Shown piece by piece: positions 43,638 to 53,196 of a stretch of 64,000 nt of DNA. The stretch is taken from assembly GCA_016719945.1 (NCBI GenBank), contig JADJYE010000001.1, positions 124,001-188,000 on the forward strand, given 5' to 3'. Source of the DNA: Polyangiaceae bacterium. Lineage in GTDB: Bacteria; Myxococcota_A; Polyangia; Polyangiales; Polyangiaceae. The number at the start of each line of letters is the position of its first letter. The first letter of the stretch is position 1. The notes beneath the pieces are model-generated. The model was not told the origin of the DNA and did not search any database. It saw only the letters and a list, made by a program, of their open reading frames with translations. A program made the position numbers and the translations under genes.

Positions 43638-45143
43638 CTAGTGCCGGTCCCTGTTCGCCGACTGAAGCCAAGCAAAGGAACCTCGCCGACCCCGAGCGGC
43701 GGCGAGGAGCAGCGCGGCGAGCCACAGGCCCGCGCCGCTCGTCCCCGCGGGGCGAGCGTTGCGACAGTCGCAGCCTTCGCCGTTATCGGCGTTCGAGTCT
43801 CCCCCGCTGGAGCCTCCCCCCGCCGCAGCGCCTGACCCGCCGGCGGCCGAGGTGCCGCCGGTCCCGGAGCTGCCGCCCGAGGCGGAGCCTCCCCCCGATC
43901 CCGATCCGCCGCCGGCGTCGTCGCAGCCCGGCAGGCCGAGCTCGTACGCGCCCAGGTCCGGCGCTGCGCCCGAGAAAGGCATGCCGACGTCCACCCCGGC
44001 GTCGATCGCTGGGCTCCCGGTCATCAGCGCGAAGGCCGCGTCGAGCAGAGGGTCGGCGAGGACGTCGGTCGATGAGGCGATGCCGACGTTCGACACCGAG
44101 AAGAAGCCGTTGTGATCGGCGTCGAAGCTCCCGCTGTCGACGTTGCCGGTGCGCAGCCAGAGGTTGTTGCGGACCGCGCCGCCCGTGAGACCGGCGAGCT
44201 CGATCCGCAGCCCGTCGCCGTCGATGTCGACGAAGGTGTTGTTGTAGACCGAGGCGTTGACGACGCCGTCGAATTTGAGCGCGTAGTCGGCTTGGTCGTG
44301 GATGAGGTTCCTCGCGAAGACGACGTTCTCCACGGTGCCGCCGTCCTCGCCGCGAAACTCGACGCCCGTGAAGCCCCCGTACAGGGCGTTGCACTGCATG
44401 TCGATGTCGATGGGCGCCTTCTGGAAGACGACGATCTTGTTGTCAGGGAAGCCGTACATCTCGTTGCCGAAGATCACGAGCCCGTCGGCGTCCTTCACGT
44501 CGATGGCGTTCTCCGTGCGGGTGAGCGCGCCGGTGAAGTAGAGGCGATTGCCTTCGATGCGGGTGTCCTTGATGAGGCGCGTCGCGCGCGAGGCGTAGAG
44601 CTGAATGGTGTCGCCGCTGCAGTCGTGGATGTCGTTGTCGCGGATGATCCACCGCTCGGCGCCTGGGTTCAGGACGATGCAGTGAGCGTCGCTCGCCCCC
44701 GCGTCGAAGTCGTAGATGTGCGAGCCAGCCACCTCGTTGCCGACGCCTCCGCCGTCCACTCCATTGGAGTCACCCCCCGACAGCTCGATCGAGAGCAGCC
44801 GGTTGAAGTTGCCCCGCACGCGAAAGCCGCGCGCGCCGGGGCGCGCCCGAAAGGTCAGGCCCGAGACGTCCCAGTAGTCGCCGTCGAGCGTGACCATCCC
44901 CTCGATCAGGACGTCCCCGTCGCCCGCGGGCTCCAGGACGATGCGCTGCGCCTCGCTCGCCACGGTCGTCGCGCTCACGTCCTCGGCGAATGTGCCCGCG
45001 TGGACGAGGACCCGGTCGCCGGGCGCGGCCGCCGTCACCGCCGCTTGCACGGTCGCGTAGGGCTGTCCCGGCCCGACGTGGAGCTCCGCGCCGTGCGCGT
45101 CGAGCCCCGCGAGCAAGACCATCGAGGCGACCGCGATGCGCAT
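43638..45143 (-). CDS. Secreted right-handed beta-helix protein with MYXO-CTERM-like sorting tail
   Basis: A 501-residue protein starting MRIAVASMVLLAGLDAHGAELHVG with a cleavable signal. The body is a parallel beta-helix with repeated Asn/Asp-rich turns (DNDIHDCSGDTIQLYASRA, NNTFVDIDGDGLRIELAG), the type of pectate-lyase-like and NosD-like proteins, ending SPAIDAGVDVGMPFSG as in many such surface proteins. A Gly/Ser/Ala linker of about 45 residues leads to a Cys pair (CDC), one hydrophobic segment (GAGLWLAALLLAAA) and RGRR, which matches the MYXO-CTERM anchor of myxobacteria. This places it on the cell surface. No catalytic residues could be assigned. Confidence 0.87.
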   Translation of the reverse strand: MRIAVASMVLLAGLDAHGAELHVGPGQPYATVQAAVTAAAPGDRVLVHAGTFAEDVSATTVASEAQRIVLEPAGDGDVLIEGMVTLDGDYWDVSGLTFRARPGARGFRVRGNFNRLLSIELSGGDSNGVDGGGVGNEVAGSHIYDFDAGASDAHCIVLNPGAERWIIRDNDIHDCSGDTIQLYASRATRLIKDTRIEGNRLYFTGALTRTENAIDVKDADGLVIFGNEMYGFPDNKIVVFQKAPIDIDMQCNALYGGFTGVEFRGEDGGTVENVVFARNLIHDQADYALKFDGVVNASVYNNTFVDIDGDGLRIELAGLTGGAVRNNLWLRTGNVDSGSFDADHNGFFSVSNVGIASSTDVLADPLLDAAFALMTGSPAIDAGVDVGMPFSGAAPDLGAYELGLPGCDDAGGGSGSGGGSASGGSSGTGGTSAAGGSGAAAGGGSSGGDSNADNGEGCDCRNARPAGTSGAGLWLAALLLAAARGRRGSFAWLQSANRDRH

Positions 45144-45224
45144 GCCCGGGATCGAACCGAAGGCAGCGCGCGCCGTCAACTCGTAGGTCGCCGCGTCCTC
45201 GTCACCGCTGAGCGCGTCGAGCGC

Positions 45225-45542
45225 TCAGCTCGCGGTCGACTGCGCGGAGGCGTCGCACGAGCCCGTCGCCGTGGCGGGCAGGCCCTGGACCGCGCACAGG
45301 GCTTGCGGCTCGAGCACCTCGAGCACGACCCCGAACGGGACGACGGGGGCGACGATGTTGAGCAGATCCTGGTCGTAGCGGGCGTCGGCCGGCAGCTCCA
45401 GCGGGACCCCCTCCTGCTCGCCGGCCGCGTCCGGCGTCGCAACGCTCGGTGCGACCTGCTTGTCGCTCGAGCAGCCGGCCCCGAACGTCGCGAAGGAGAG
45501 CGAGACGAAGAGCGCGGCGACGGAGCGGGCGATGTTGGACAT
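45225..45542 (-). CDS. Small lipoprotein, paralogous leader to 42934-43428
   Basis: A 105-residue lipoprotein: MSNIARSVAALFVSLSFATFGAGC is the signal, followed by a short acidic, Pro/Ala-rich spacer and a small mature domain (DARYDQDLLNIVAPVVPFGV; VLEPQALCAVQGLPATATGSC) with two Cys. Function unknown. Only the signal sequence resembles the protein at 42934. The longer in-frame reading upstream is non-coding leader. Confidence 0.72.
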   Translation of the reverse strand: MSNIARSVAALFVSLSFATFGAGCSSDKQVAPSVATPDAAGEQEGVPLELPADARYDQDLLNIVAPVVPFGVVLEVLEPQALCAVQGLPATATGSCDASAQSTAS

Positions 45543-45622
45543 GATCGGGTTCCTCAAGGGTTCGGACGAGTCAGACAGGATTGTCGAGCGCCGCACCGTG
45601 CTGCGCTGACGGACGTCCTCAC

Positions 45623-45639
45623 TGCAGCCGGAGTGCCAA
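45623..45639 (-). promoter_or_regulatory. Sigma-54 promoter of the small lipoprotein gene
   Basis: On the minus strand it reads TTGGCACTCCGGCTGCA, close to the TTGGCACG-N4-TTGCA consensus and with GG and GC 12 bases apart. The adjoining DNA to 45583 is conserved with that at 43458-43515. The start codon at 45542 is about 70 bases downstream. Confidence 0.75.
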
Positions 45640-45699
45640 CGGCTTTGTCGCGGCCGGTGGGGCCTGTGAGCGTCCTTGGCGAGTGAGCGGTGGCGCGTC

Positions 45700-45720
45700 G
45701 GACGGTCCGCTGGACGGTCC
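45700..45720. promoter_or_regulatory. Enhancer-like tandem dyads upstream of the second sigma-54 promoter
   Basis: GGACGGTCC occurs at 45700-45708 and 45712-45720, again 12 bases apart, about 75-95 bases upstream of the predicted initiation point. It is the reverse complement of the unit upstream of the paralogous gene, as expected for a dyad site. Degenerate continuation follows to about 45745. The remainder of the gap to 45929 shows nothing else. Confidence 0.65.
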
Positions 45721-45928
45721 GAGGAGATCCGCTGGCCGGTGAGGCGGCACGTCGCGCAACTACAGGCCCCCCAGAAGTGCGCGAGCTTCCAGGGCCGTAA
45801 GCGGCGCGCTTGCTGAGCATCGTCCTTGCAGTGCCGCTCGCTGGACACGTAACGTCACCAGCTCGCTCGCGTGCCAGTGGGGGCGCGAGGGCGAGCGCGG
45901 GGCGGTGGGTGTCCACCCAGGAGGTCCG

Positions 45929-46567
45929 ATGACTGCGGCGAAGAAGCTAGAGGCGCGCGAGGCGTTCCTTGAGGTGGGTCGGGTGGAGCGGGTCGTGCCG
46001 GTGTTGCGCGTTCGCTTGGGCGACCGTGAGATCTCCGCCCAGCGCGCGAAGAGCTGCCTGGTCGCGCCCGACGTGGGGGACAGCGTGCTCTGCGCGCTGC
46101 ACGCGGACGGCTGCCACCTGCTCGCGGTGCTCGACGGAGCCGAGGGCGCGGCCACACGCCTGACGGCGCGAGGCGACCTCCAGGTGGAGGCGACGGGCCG
46201 CCTCGAGCTGAGCGGTGCCGAGGGTGTCGCCGTGAAGACGCGCGGCATCTTGACCCTCGCGGCGGACGCGCTCGGCGTCAGCGCGGAGCGCGCCACGGCC
46301 GTCGTGCCGGAGGTCGGGCTCATCGGCAAGCTCTTGCGGGTCGACGCGGCGAAGGTCGTGGTCGTCGCCGCCGAGCTCGATCACGTGGTCGAGCGGATGA
46401 CCCAGCGCCTCAAGCGAGCGCTGCGCTTCGTCGAGGGCCTCGATCAGACGCGCGCAGGCACGGTCGACGTCCGCGCCGACGACCTCGCCTCGGTGCGGGG
46501 TGAGAACACCATCGTCTCGGCCCGCATGCTCGCGAAGGTCGACGGCGAGCAGATCCACATCGGCTGA
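45929..46567 (+). CDS. DUF3540 protein (cassette B)
   Basis: A 212-residue protein. The ATG at 45929 has AGGAGGT just upstream. It is the counterpart of the gene at 35715: a beta-rich N-terminal half (EVGRVERVVPVLRVRLG; CLVAPDVGDSVLCALHADGCHLLAVLDG), short repetitive strands (GDLQVEATGRLELSGAEGVAV) and a helical C-terminal region (HVVERMTQRLKRALRFVEGLDQ) ending with GEQIHIG. It opens cassette B and is followed after 25 bases by vgrG, an order different from cassette A, where DUF3540 comes next to last. Probably a spike accessory. Confidence 0.85.
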   Translation: MTAAKKLEAREAFLEVGRVERVVPVLRVRLGDREISAQRAKSCLVAPDVGDSVLCALHADGCHLLAVLDGAEGAATRLTARGDLQVEATGRLELSGAEGVAVKTRGILTLAADALGVSAERATAVVPEVGLIGKLLRVDAAKVVVVAAELDHVVERMTQRLKRALRFVEGLDQTRAGTVDVRADDLASVRGENTIVSARMLAKVDGEQIHIG

Positions 46568-46592
46568 ACGACGACAGGAAAGAGACGATTCT

Positions 46593-49045
46593 ATGAGCGA
46601 CCTTTACTCCCTGCGCTGTGACGCCTTCCCCGCCGGTGTCGAGCTGCTCGCCTTCCGCGGCAGCGAGGCCCTCAACGAGGTCTACGAGATCACCCTGGCC
46701 CTGCGCGTCCCGAGCGCGGCCGGCTTCGACGTCGACAAGGTCATCGGCTCGCGCGCGACCCTCGAGATCCGCGCCCCGCACGCCGAGGGGCCTCAGCTCG
46801 TGCATGGCCTGTTCGCGTACGTCGAGCACGTGCAAGAGGCGGCCGGTCACGCCCTCTACCGCGCGACCCTGGTGCCTCAGCTGTGGCACGCCTCGCAGGG
46901 CCTGCACAGCCAGGTCTTCGTCGAGCAGTCGGTGCCCGACATCCTGCGAGCCGTGCTCGCGAGCGACGGGATCGACGAGGTGCGCTTCGACCTCGCGGCC
47001 AGCTACCCGGCGATGGCGCACGTCTGCCAGTACCAGGAGAGCAACCTGGCCTTCGTGACGCGCTGGCTCGAGCGCGAGGGGATGTACTACTTCTTCGAGC
47101 AGGGCGACGAGCGGGAGACGCTCGTCATCACCGACCACAAGTCGGCGCACCGCGCGCTCGCGGGGCGACCGGTGCGCTACGTGCCCGGCGCTTCGGAGGA
47201 CACCGGGGTGGGGAGGCGCTCGCCGACTTCCGCTGCCACGCGCGGGCCTTGCCGGCGAACGTCCGCTTCCGCGACTACGACTACAAGAACCCGAAGCTCG
47301 ACGTGGCCGGCAGCGCGCCGGTGTCGGCGCGCGGTCGCGCGGAGATCAACGTGCACGGCGCGAACTTCACGACGCCGTCGGACGGCGCGCGGCTCGCCAA
47401 GCTCAAGGCGGAGGAGCTGAAGGCCCACGAGCGCGTGTTCTCGGGGCACGGCCGCGTCTTCAACCTGCGGCCGGGGTACACCTTCACGCTCGACGAGCAC
47501 CCGCACGGCGCCTTCAACGCACCGTACCTGGTGACCTCGGTCGAGCACTACGGCAACGCCGCCGCCTCCGACCCAGCCATCCAGGCCATGCTCGACGTGC
47601 CCTACGACGACGAGTACCGCGTCGACGTCGCCGCCATCCCCGCCAGCGTGCAGTTTCGGCCCAAGCGCCGCACGGCGTGGCCGCGCATCTACGGCTACGA
47701 GATGGCCACGGTCGACGGCGCCTCGGCGAGCGCGTACGCGCAGATCAACGCCGACGGCTGCTACAAGGTGAAGATCCACTTCGACGAGGCCGACGCGGCG
47801 GGCGCGCAGGCCTCGACCTGGGTGCGCATGCTCCAGCCCCACGGCGGCACCAACGAGGGCTTCCACTTCCCGCTGCGCGCCGGCACCGAGGTGATGTTGA
47901 GCTTCCTCGGCGGCGACCCGGACCGCCCGGTGATCGCCGGCGTGCTGCCCAACGCGCTCACCCAGAGCCCGGTCGCGGCTGGCAACAACACCATGAACGT
48001 CATCCAGAGCGGCGCCTTGAATCGGCTGGAGATGCAGGACCTGGGCGGCAGCGAGCACGTCCGCGTGCAGACCCCAAACGAGACCACCTTCCTGCACATG
48101 GGCGCGAAGGTCGCCGGCTACAACCTCGACGCCAGCACCGCGGGCGACGGCCAGTGGAACACCGGCCGCAACTGGGACGTCACCGTCGGGGCCGATCACG
48201 TGAAGCACGTCGTCGGCGAGGTGAAGCGCACCTACGACGCCAGCGAGGAGACGAAGGTCGCCGCCAACAAGACCACCGTCATCGGCGCCGATCACACCAC
48301 CGACGTCGCCGGCGTGCAGAAGACCACCGTCGAGGGCGAGGTCGACAAGGCCTACAAGAAGGACTACACGAAGGTCGTTGACGGCAAGCAGGAGGCGCAC
48401 GTCAAGAAGAGCTATCACCTGAAGGTCGGCCCCAACTCGACCGAGCTGGATATTGCACTCAATGGTGACTACTCCCTCGACAACACCACGACGCCGTCCG
48501 GCCGCTACGATCTGAACCTGAACGGACCGCGCGTCGACGCCGTGAAGTCCCACTACACCATCAAGGTCGGCACCCCGGGGAAAGACGCGCCAGCACCGAA
48601 ACCGACCCCGGACGGTAGCCTTTGGATAATGGCGACGAATGAGTTCAAGTTCGAGGCCGACTCTTTCAAGGGCTATTACACAAAGCAGATTGTCGAGGGT
48701 GCGCACTCTAACTGGACGGACTACTGCTATGGCGCAAAGATCGACTTCTGGAAAGGCCCCAAGCTCGAGGCGTCTTTCGACGTGACGCTTGGGCTCCACG
48801 TGGGTGTTGTCGCGAACTTCGATCTCGGCGTGGCCTTCAACTTCAATGGTGGCGTGATGATGGATATCAAGGCCGGCGTGTGTCTCGAGGTCAATGGGGC
48901 GCCCACCTTCGAGGCCAAGACGCTGGTCGTCAAGAAGGCCGAGCTGGAGGTCAAGCAGAACATAGTCCTGACGGCTTTGAACAGCATTAGAGTTGGAAGG
49001 GCTGGGCTACTGGTCAATGACAATGGGCTCTCCCTCTTCAAGTAG
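46593..49045 (+). CDS. vgrG: VgrG of cassette B, long form; one-base frameshift at 47210-47213
   Basis: About 817 residues after repair. Up to SEDTGVG (base 47213) the first frame gives the gp27-like half (LEREGMYYFFEQGDERETLVITD); the second frame continues EALADFRCHARALPANVRFRDY. Five G instead of the four at 47210-47213 restores the reading. The OB region is RIYGYEMATVDGA through YKVKIHFDEADAAG, WVRMLQPHGG, GTEVMLSFLGGDPDRPVIAG. A repetitive stalk (EETKVAANKTTVIGADHTTDV) follows. The last 150 residues or so (from about 48600) are hydrophobic and aromatic, without a recognised domain, and are encoded by DNA near 50 percent G+C, unlike the rest. That end may be a separately acquired tip or effector module. 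Confidence 0.9.
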
Positions 49046-49057
49046 CGAAGGCTCGAT

Positions 49058-51742
49058 ATGAAGACCCTCAAGCCCTTCCACCTGAGCTGCCTCACTCGCG
49101 TCTTCGAGGCGAACGGCAGACCTCGTCTGACCCTTACGGCCCTCGTCGGCTTCGACCTCAATGGCAAGCTCGTGCCCGAGGTCGACGTCTGGAAGCTCGT
49201 CGGCGAGGAGCTGGGCGACAGCGCCATCCTCGACGAGGCGCTGCCGAAGCCGGTCGGCGAGGTGCTGGTGCACGGCAAGGCCTTCGCGCCGGCCGGGGCG
49301 CCGTGCACGGCGCGTGAGGTCCGCCTGGAGCTCGGCGTGCTGAAGAAGCGGCTCTACGTGTCGGGGGATCGCCATTGGCGCGGCGGCTCGGCCTCGGCGC
49401 CCTCGCCGTTCACCGAGCTGCCCATGGGTTGGGAGCGGGCCTTCGGGGGACACGGCTACCCTGACAACCCGCTCGGCCGGGGCGTGGCGCCGGGCCAGGG
49501 CCCGGCGGGCCCGGTGCATTGGCTGCCCAACATCGAGGACCCGAAGGCCGCCGTGGGTGCGCCGAGCGATCGGCCCGCGCCCGCGGGGCTCGGGCCGTAC
49601 CCCGCCACGTGGCCCCAGCGGCAGGCCTTCGTTGGCACCCACGGCGCCGAGTGGCTGGAGCGTCGCTACCCAGGGCTGCCGGACGATTTCGACGCGCGGC
49701 ACTGGAGCACCGCCCCCGCGGACCAGCGCCTCGAGCGCGGCTTTCATCGCGGCGACGAGGCCTTCGCGCTCGCGGGGCTACACCCCTCGCGAGAGGTGGT
49801 GGAGGGCCGGCTCCCCGAGGTGCGCGCGCGCCTGTTCACCGCCCCGTCCCGCGAGCCAGGCGCGGCGCTCAGCGAGGTGGAGACGCGCCTGGACACGGTC
49901 TGGCTGTTCCCTCACCGTGAGCGCGGCGTGCTCGTCTTCCGCGGCGTCGTCGAGGTCTCCGAGGCTGACGCTTCGGACGTGGCGCTCTTGCTCGGGGCCG
50001 TCGAGCGGATGAGCGAGCCGCGGCCGCCGGAGCACTACGTCGCGGTGCGCGACAAGCGCCTCGACAAGGACGACGGCGCGCTCGAGATCCTCAACGAGCT
50101 CGATCTCGCGCCCGTCCCGATCTCCATCGGCGAGATGGGTGGCGCCGAGGGCGTCGCGATGGCGGCGCTGACCGAGCTGCCCCGCCACCGTGAGCGTCGC
50201 ATGGCGCAGCGGGTGGAGCTGGAGAAGGCGCGCGCGAGAGAGCAGCTCGCGGGTGCCCGGGAGAACGTCCGCGAGCCGGATCGCATCCCGGTGGACCCGT
50301 TCCCGCCGGTCGAGCCTCGTCAAGCGTTCACGTTGGACGACTTGCCCGCAAGGGTGAAGCAGCTCCAGGCCGAGGCGGACCAGCAAAAGAAAGATGCGGA
50401 AGCGCAGCGCGACGAGGCGATGGCGAAGGCTCGCGCCCTGTGCGAGGAGCACGGCGTCGACTTCGAATCGAAGCTCGCCGAGGCCGAGGCCGCGAGCTGC
50501 GGCCCCCCCAAGTTTCGCGCGGCGGACGAGCTCGAGCGAATGGCGCAGCAGCTCGAGCTCTTGCGCAACGCCGGCCGGGACACGAGCGCCCTCGAGGCGC
50601 AGCTCAGCGATCCGCGCCTGCTCAAGGGCCTCGCCGACGCCGAGGCGCAGCTGCGTGAGGCGTACCGGATGATGGCTCACCACCAGAAGCCCGCGCCGCG
50701 GCTCACAGGCGACGCGGCAGCCATCGCGCGCGCCTCGGTCGAGGCGGCGATCGCGGCGCGCGAGAGCCTCGCGCTCAAGGATCTCACCGGCGCCGATATC
50801 TCGGGGCTCGATCTCTCGGGGCTCGATCTGAGAGGCGCCCACCTCGAACGCGCGAGCCTGGTAGGGACGCGGCTCACCGGCGCGGATCTCACCAGCGCCG
50901 TGCTCGCGCGGGCGGATCTGTCGGCCGCGAGCCTGGGTGGTGCGAAGCTCGCCGGCGCGAACCTCGGAGAGGCCAACCTCACCGGCGCAGATCTCACCGG
51001 CGCGGATCTCACCGGCGCCATCCTCGCCAAGGCCAACCTCAGCGACGCCAAGCTCGACGGCGCGACGCTGCTCGAGGTCGACCTCGGCGGGGCGACCTTC
51101 AAGGGCGCGAGCCTCCGGGGCGCCAAGCTCGCCGGCGTCAACCTGATCAAGGTCGATCTCACAGGCCTCGTCGCAGACGGCGCCGACCTGTCGCGAGCGA
51201 ACCTGATCGAGTGCGAGCTCGAGGGCGTCGGCCTCGCGGGCGCGCGGCTCGAGAAGGCGGTGCTCGTGGGCTGCAAGGCGGCGCGGCTCGATCTGAAGAA
51301 GGCCGAGCTGCGGGGGCTCATCGTCGTGCAAGACACGTCGCTCGCCGGCAGCGATCTGTCGGGCGCGAACCTGCGCGAGGCGAACCTGCGCTTCACCAAC
51401 CTCGCCGGGTGCGACCTTTCGAATGCCGATCTCGATCAGGCCGACCTCAGCGGCGCCGACCTAACCGACGCGAAGCTGTACCGGGTAACCGGTCGTGACG
51501 CGCGCTTCGTGCGCTCGAACCTCACGCGGGCCGACCTCACCAGCGCGAACCTGCTCGGGGCGATCTTGCAGGACGCGATCGTGCCAGGCGCTGTCTTCAA
51601 GGGCGCGAACCTGTTCCGGGCGGATCTGTTCCGCGCGAAGGGCGACGATCAGACGAGCTTCGCGCACGCGCTCGTCACGCAGGCGCGGTTCCAGGGTGCA
51701 GCCGGCGGCCTCGGCGCGCCGGCGGGAGCGGGCAAGTCATGA
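49058..51742 (+). CDS. DUF2169 protein with C-terminal pentapeptide repeats (cassette B)
   Basis: An 894-residue homologue of the gene at 31537. DUF2169 covers residues about 1-310 (LTALVGFDLNGKLVPEVDVWK; MGWERAFGGHGYPDNPLGRG; GLHPSREVVEGRLPEVRARLF). A long charged, partly coiled-coil linker (about 370-560; VKQLQAEADQQKKDAEAQRDE) joins it to pentapeptide repeats from about residue 575 to 870 (LDLSGLDLRGAHLERASLVG; LTGADLTGADLTGAILAKANL). The linker is much longer than in cassette A. ATG 49058 starts 13 bases after the vgrG stop. It overlaps the next gene by four bases (ATGA). Confidence 0.9.
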   Translation: MKTLKPFHLSCLTRVFEANGRPRLTLTALVGFDLNGKLVPEVDVWKLVGEELGDSAILDEALPKPVGEVLVHGKAFAPAGAPCTAREVRLELGVLKKRLYVSGDRHWRGGSASAPSPFTELPMGWERAFGGHGYPDNPLGRGVAPGQGPAGPVHWLPNIEDPKAAVGAPSDRPAPAGLGPYPATWPQRQAFVGTHGAEWLERRYPGLPDDFDARHWSTAPADQRLERGFHRGDEAFALAGLHPSREVVEGRLPEVRARLFTAPSREPGAALSEVETRLDTVWLFPHRERGVLVFRGVVEVSEADASDVALLLGAVERMSEPRPPEHYVAVRDKRLDKDDGALEILNELDLAPVPISIGEMGGAEGVAMAALTELPRHRERRMAQRVELEKARAREQLAGARENVREPDRIPVDPFPPVEPRQAFTLDDLPARVKQLQAEADQQKKDAEAQRDEAMAKARALCEEHGVDFESKLAEAEAASCGPPKFRAADELERMAQQLELLRNAGRDTSALEAQLSDPRLLKGLADAEAQLREAYRMMAHHQKPAPRLTGDAAAIARASVEAAIAARESLALKDLTGADISGLDLSGLDLRGAHLERASLVGTRLTGADLTSAVLARADLSAASLGGAKLAGANLGEANLTGADLTGADLTGAILAKANLSDAKLDGATLLEVDLGGATFKGASLRGAKLAGVNLIKVDLTGLVADGADLSRANLIECELEGVGLAGARLEKAVLVGCKAARLDLKKAELRGLIVVQDTSLAGSDLSGANLREANLRFTNLAGCDLSNADLDQADLSGADLTDAKLYRVTGRDARFVRSNLTRADLTSANLLGAILQDAIVPGAVFKGANLFRADLFRAKGDDQTSFAHALVTQARFQGAAGGLGAPAGAGKS

Positions 51743-52788
51743 AGCGACAAGAGCTGCTGTCCCTGGTCGAGTCCGGCATGCCGGTGAGCGACGCCGACGT
51801 GTCGGGGGAAGATCTCTCGGGGGCCGACCTCTCGGGCGGGATCTTCGAGCGCGTCGTGCTGCGCGGCGCCAACCTGCGCGGCGCGAACCTGGAGGAGCTC
51901 GCGCTCATCGGCTGCGATCTGTCGGGCGCGGACCTGACCGAGGCGAAGCTGTCGCACGCGGTGCTCGTCGACTCGACGCTCAGCGCGACCGTGCTGCGGG
52001 GGGCGAAGCTGGTGTCGGCGACGGTCAAGGGCTCGACGCTGGTGGGGGTCGACCTGGCCGGCGCCGACCTGTCGCTGGCGACGCTCGTCGGCTGCTCGCT
52101 CGCCAACGTCTCGCTCGCGGGAGCGGAGCTCTACCGCGCGTCCATCGTGACCAGCCAGCTCGACGCGGTCGACCTCAGCGGCGCGAACCTCACCAAGCTG
52201 GTGATCCACGAGACCGACCTGCGCACCGTGAAGCTGTCGGCCGCGCGCTTCCAGGGCACCATCCTGGTGGGCTGCACGCTCGCGGGGGTCGACCTGCGGG
52301 GCGCGAAGCTCGCCGGCACCCAGCTGATCGGCGGCAAGCTCGCGGGCGTCGATCTGCGCGGGGCCGACGTCACCTCGTGCAACTTCTCCAACGCGGATCT
52401 CACGGGGGCTCACCTCGACGAGGCGGTCGCCAAGCTCGCGGTGTTCTCCGGCGCCAAGCTCGGCAAGGCGACCCTGCGCAAGGCCGACCTCTCGGGGGCC
52501 GTCTTCGATCTTGCTCCGCTCGCCGCAGCCGACGCCGAGAAGGCCACCCTCGAGCGCGCGGTGCTGATGGACGCGAGCTGCCGCGGCGCGCGCTTCGTGG
52601 ACGCCGATCTCTCGTTCGCCGAGCTGAGCCGCGCCGATCTCTCGGGCGCGGACTTTGCTGGAGCCAAGCTCACCCGCGCGCGGATGCACCGCGTGCAGGA
52701 CGACGGCGCCACCTTCTCCGATCGCAGCGCCGCCCTCGGCGACCACGCCCAGCTCGCGGCCGCCGAGACCTGGAAGCCCACCTTCTGA
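51739..52788 (+). CDS. Pentapeptide-repeat protein of cassette B
   Basis: A 349-residue protein of pentapeptide repeats throughout (EDLSGADLSGGIFERVVLRG; KLAGTQLIGGKLAGVDLRGAD), without catalytic motifs or signal peptide. It corresponds to the 572-residue protein at 33974 in cassette A but is shorter, one block instead of two. The ATG overlaps the preceding stop. The DUF4150 gene begins eight bases after the stop. A structural or adaptor role at the spike is inferred from the conserved gene order. Confidence 0.87.
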   Translation: MKRQELLSLVESGMPVSDADVSGEDLSGADLSGGIFERVVLRGANLRGANLEELALIGCDLSGADLTEAKLSHAVLVDSTLSATVLRGAKLVSATVKGSTLVGVDLAGADLSLATLVGCSLANVSLAGAELYRASIVTSQLDAVDLSGANLTKLVIHETDLRTVKLSAARFQGTILVGCTLAGVDLRGAKLAGTQLIGGKLAGVDLRGADVTSCNFSNADLTGAHLDEAVAKLAVFSGAKLGKATLRKADLSGAVFDLAPLAAADAEKATLERAVLMDASCRGARFVDADLSFAELSRADLSGADFAGAKLTRARMHRVQDDGATFSDRSAALGDHAQLAAAETWKPTF

Positions 52789-52796
52789 GGAAGACC

Positions 52797-53195
52797 ATGT
52801 TCGCCAACTGCCAAGCCAAGGGAACGAACCTCGCAGCCCCCGACGTGTGCCTGACCCCGGCGCTCCCCGCGCCGCCGGTACCGATCCCCTATGTGAACAC
52901 GTCGACGCAGTCGCAGTCGGTCGGCAACCCCACGCACATCATCCTCGGCGGCGGCCCAGCGGTGAACCTCGGCTCAGCGGTCCCGATCTCGAGCGGCGAC
53001 GAGCCCGGGACCGAGGACGGCGTCGCCTCGGGGGTCAACATGGGTGGCACCCGCTTCCTCGCGGGCGCGAACACCGTGCTCATGGGCGGCAAGCCCGTCG
53101 CGCGCATGACCAGCACCACGATCCAGAACGGCACCAACGCGCCCGGCCTCACGATCGCGCCGAGCCAGACGACCGTGCTCGTGCTCGCGCCCTGA
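52797..53195 (+). CDS. DUF4150 PAAR-like protein (cassette B)
   Basis: A 132-residue stand-alone PAAR-like cap. MFANCQAKGTNLAAPDVCLT is close to the start of the DUF4150 domain at 36276, and PAPPVPIPYVN and GDEPGTEDGVASGVNMGGTR correspond to further shared blocks. It lacks any extension, in contrast to the protease fusion in cassette A. An effector for cassette B would then have to be elsewhere, perhaps the VgrG C-terminal end. The ATG at 52797 is chosen because the DUF4150 domain starts there; the frame is open far upstream inside the pentapeptide genes. Confidence 0.9.
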   Translation: MFANCQAKGTNLAAPDVCLTPALPAPPVPIPYVNTSTQSQSVGNPTHIILGGGPAVNLGSAVPISSGDEPGTEDGVASGVNMGGTRFLAGANTVLMGGKPVARMTSTTIQNGTNAPGLTIAPSQTTVLVLAP

Positions 53196-53196
53196 C

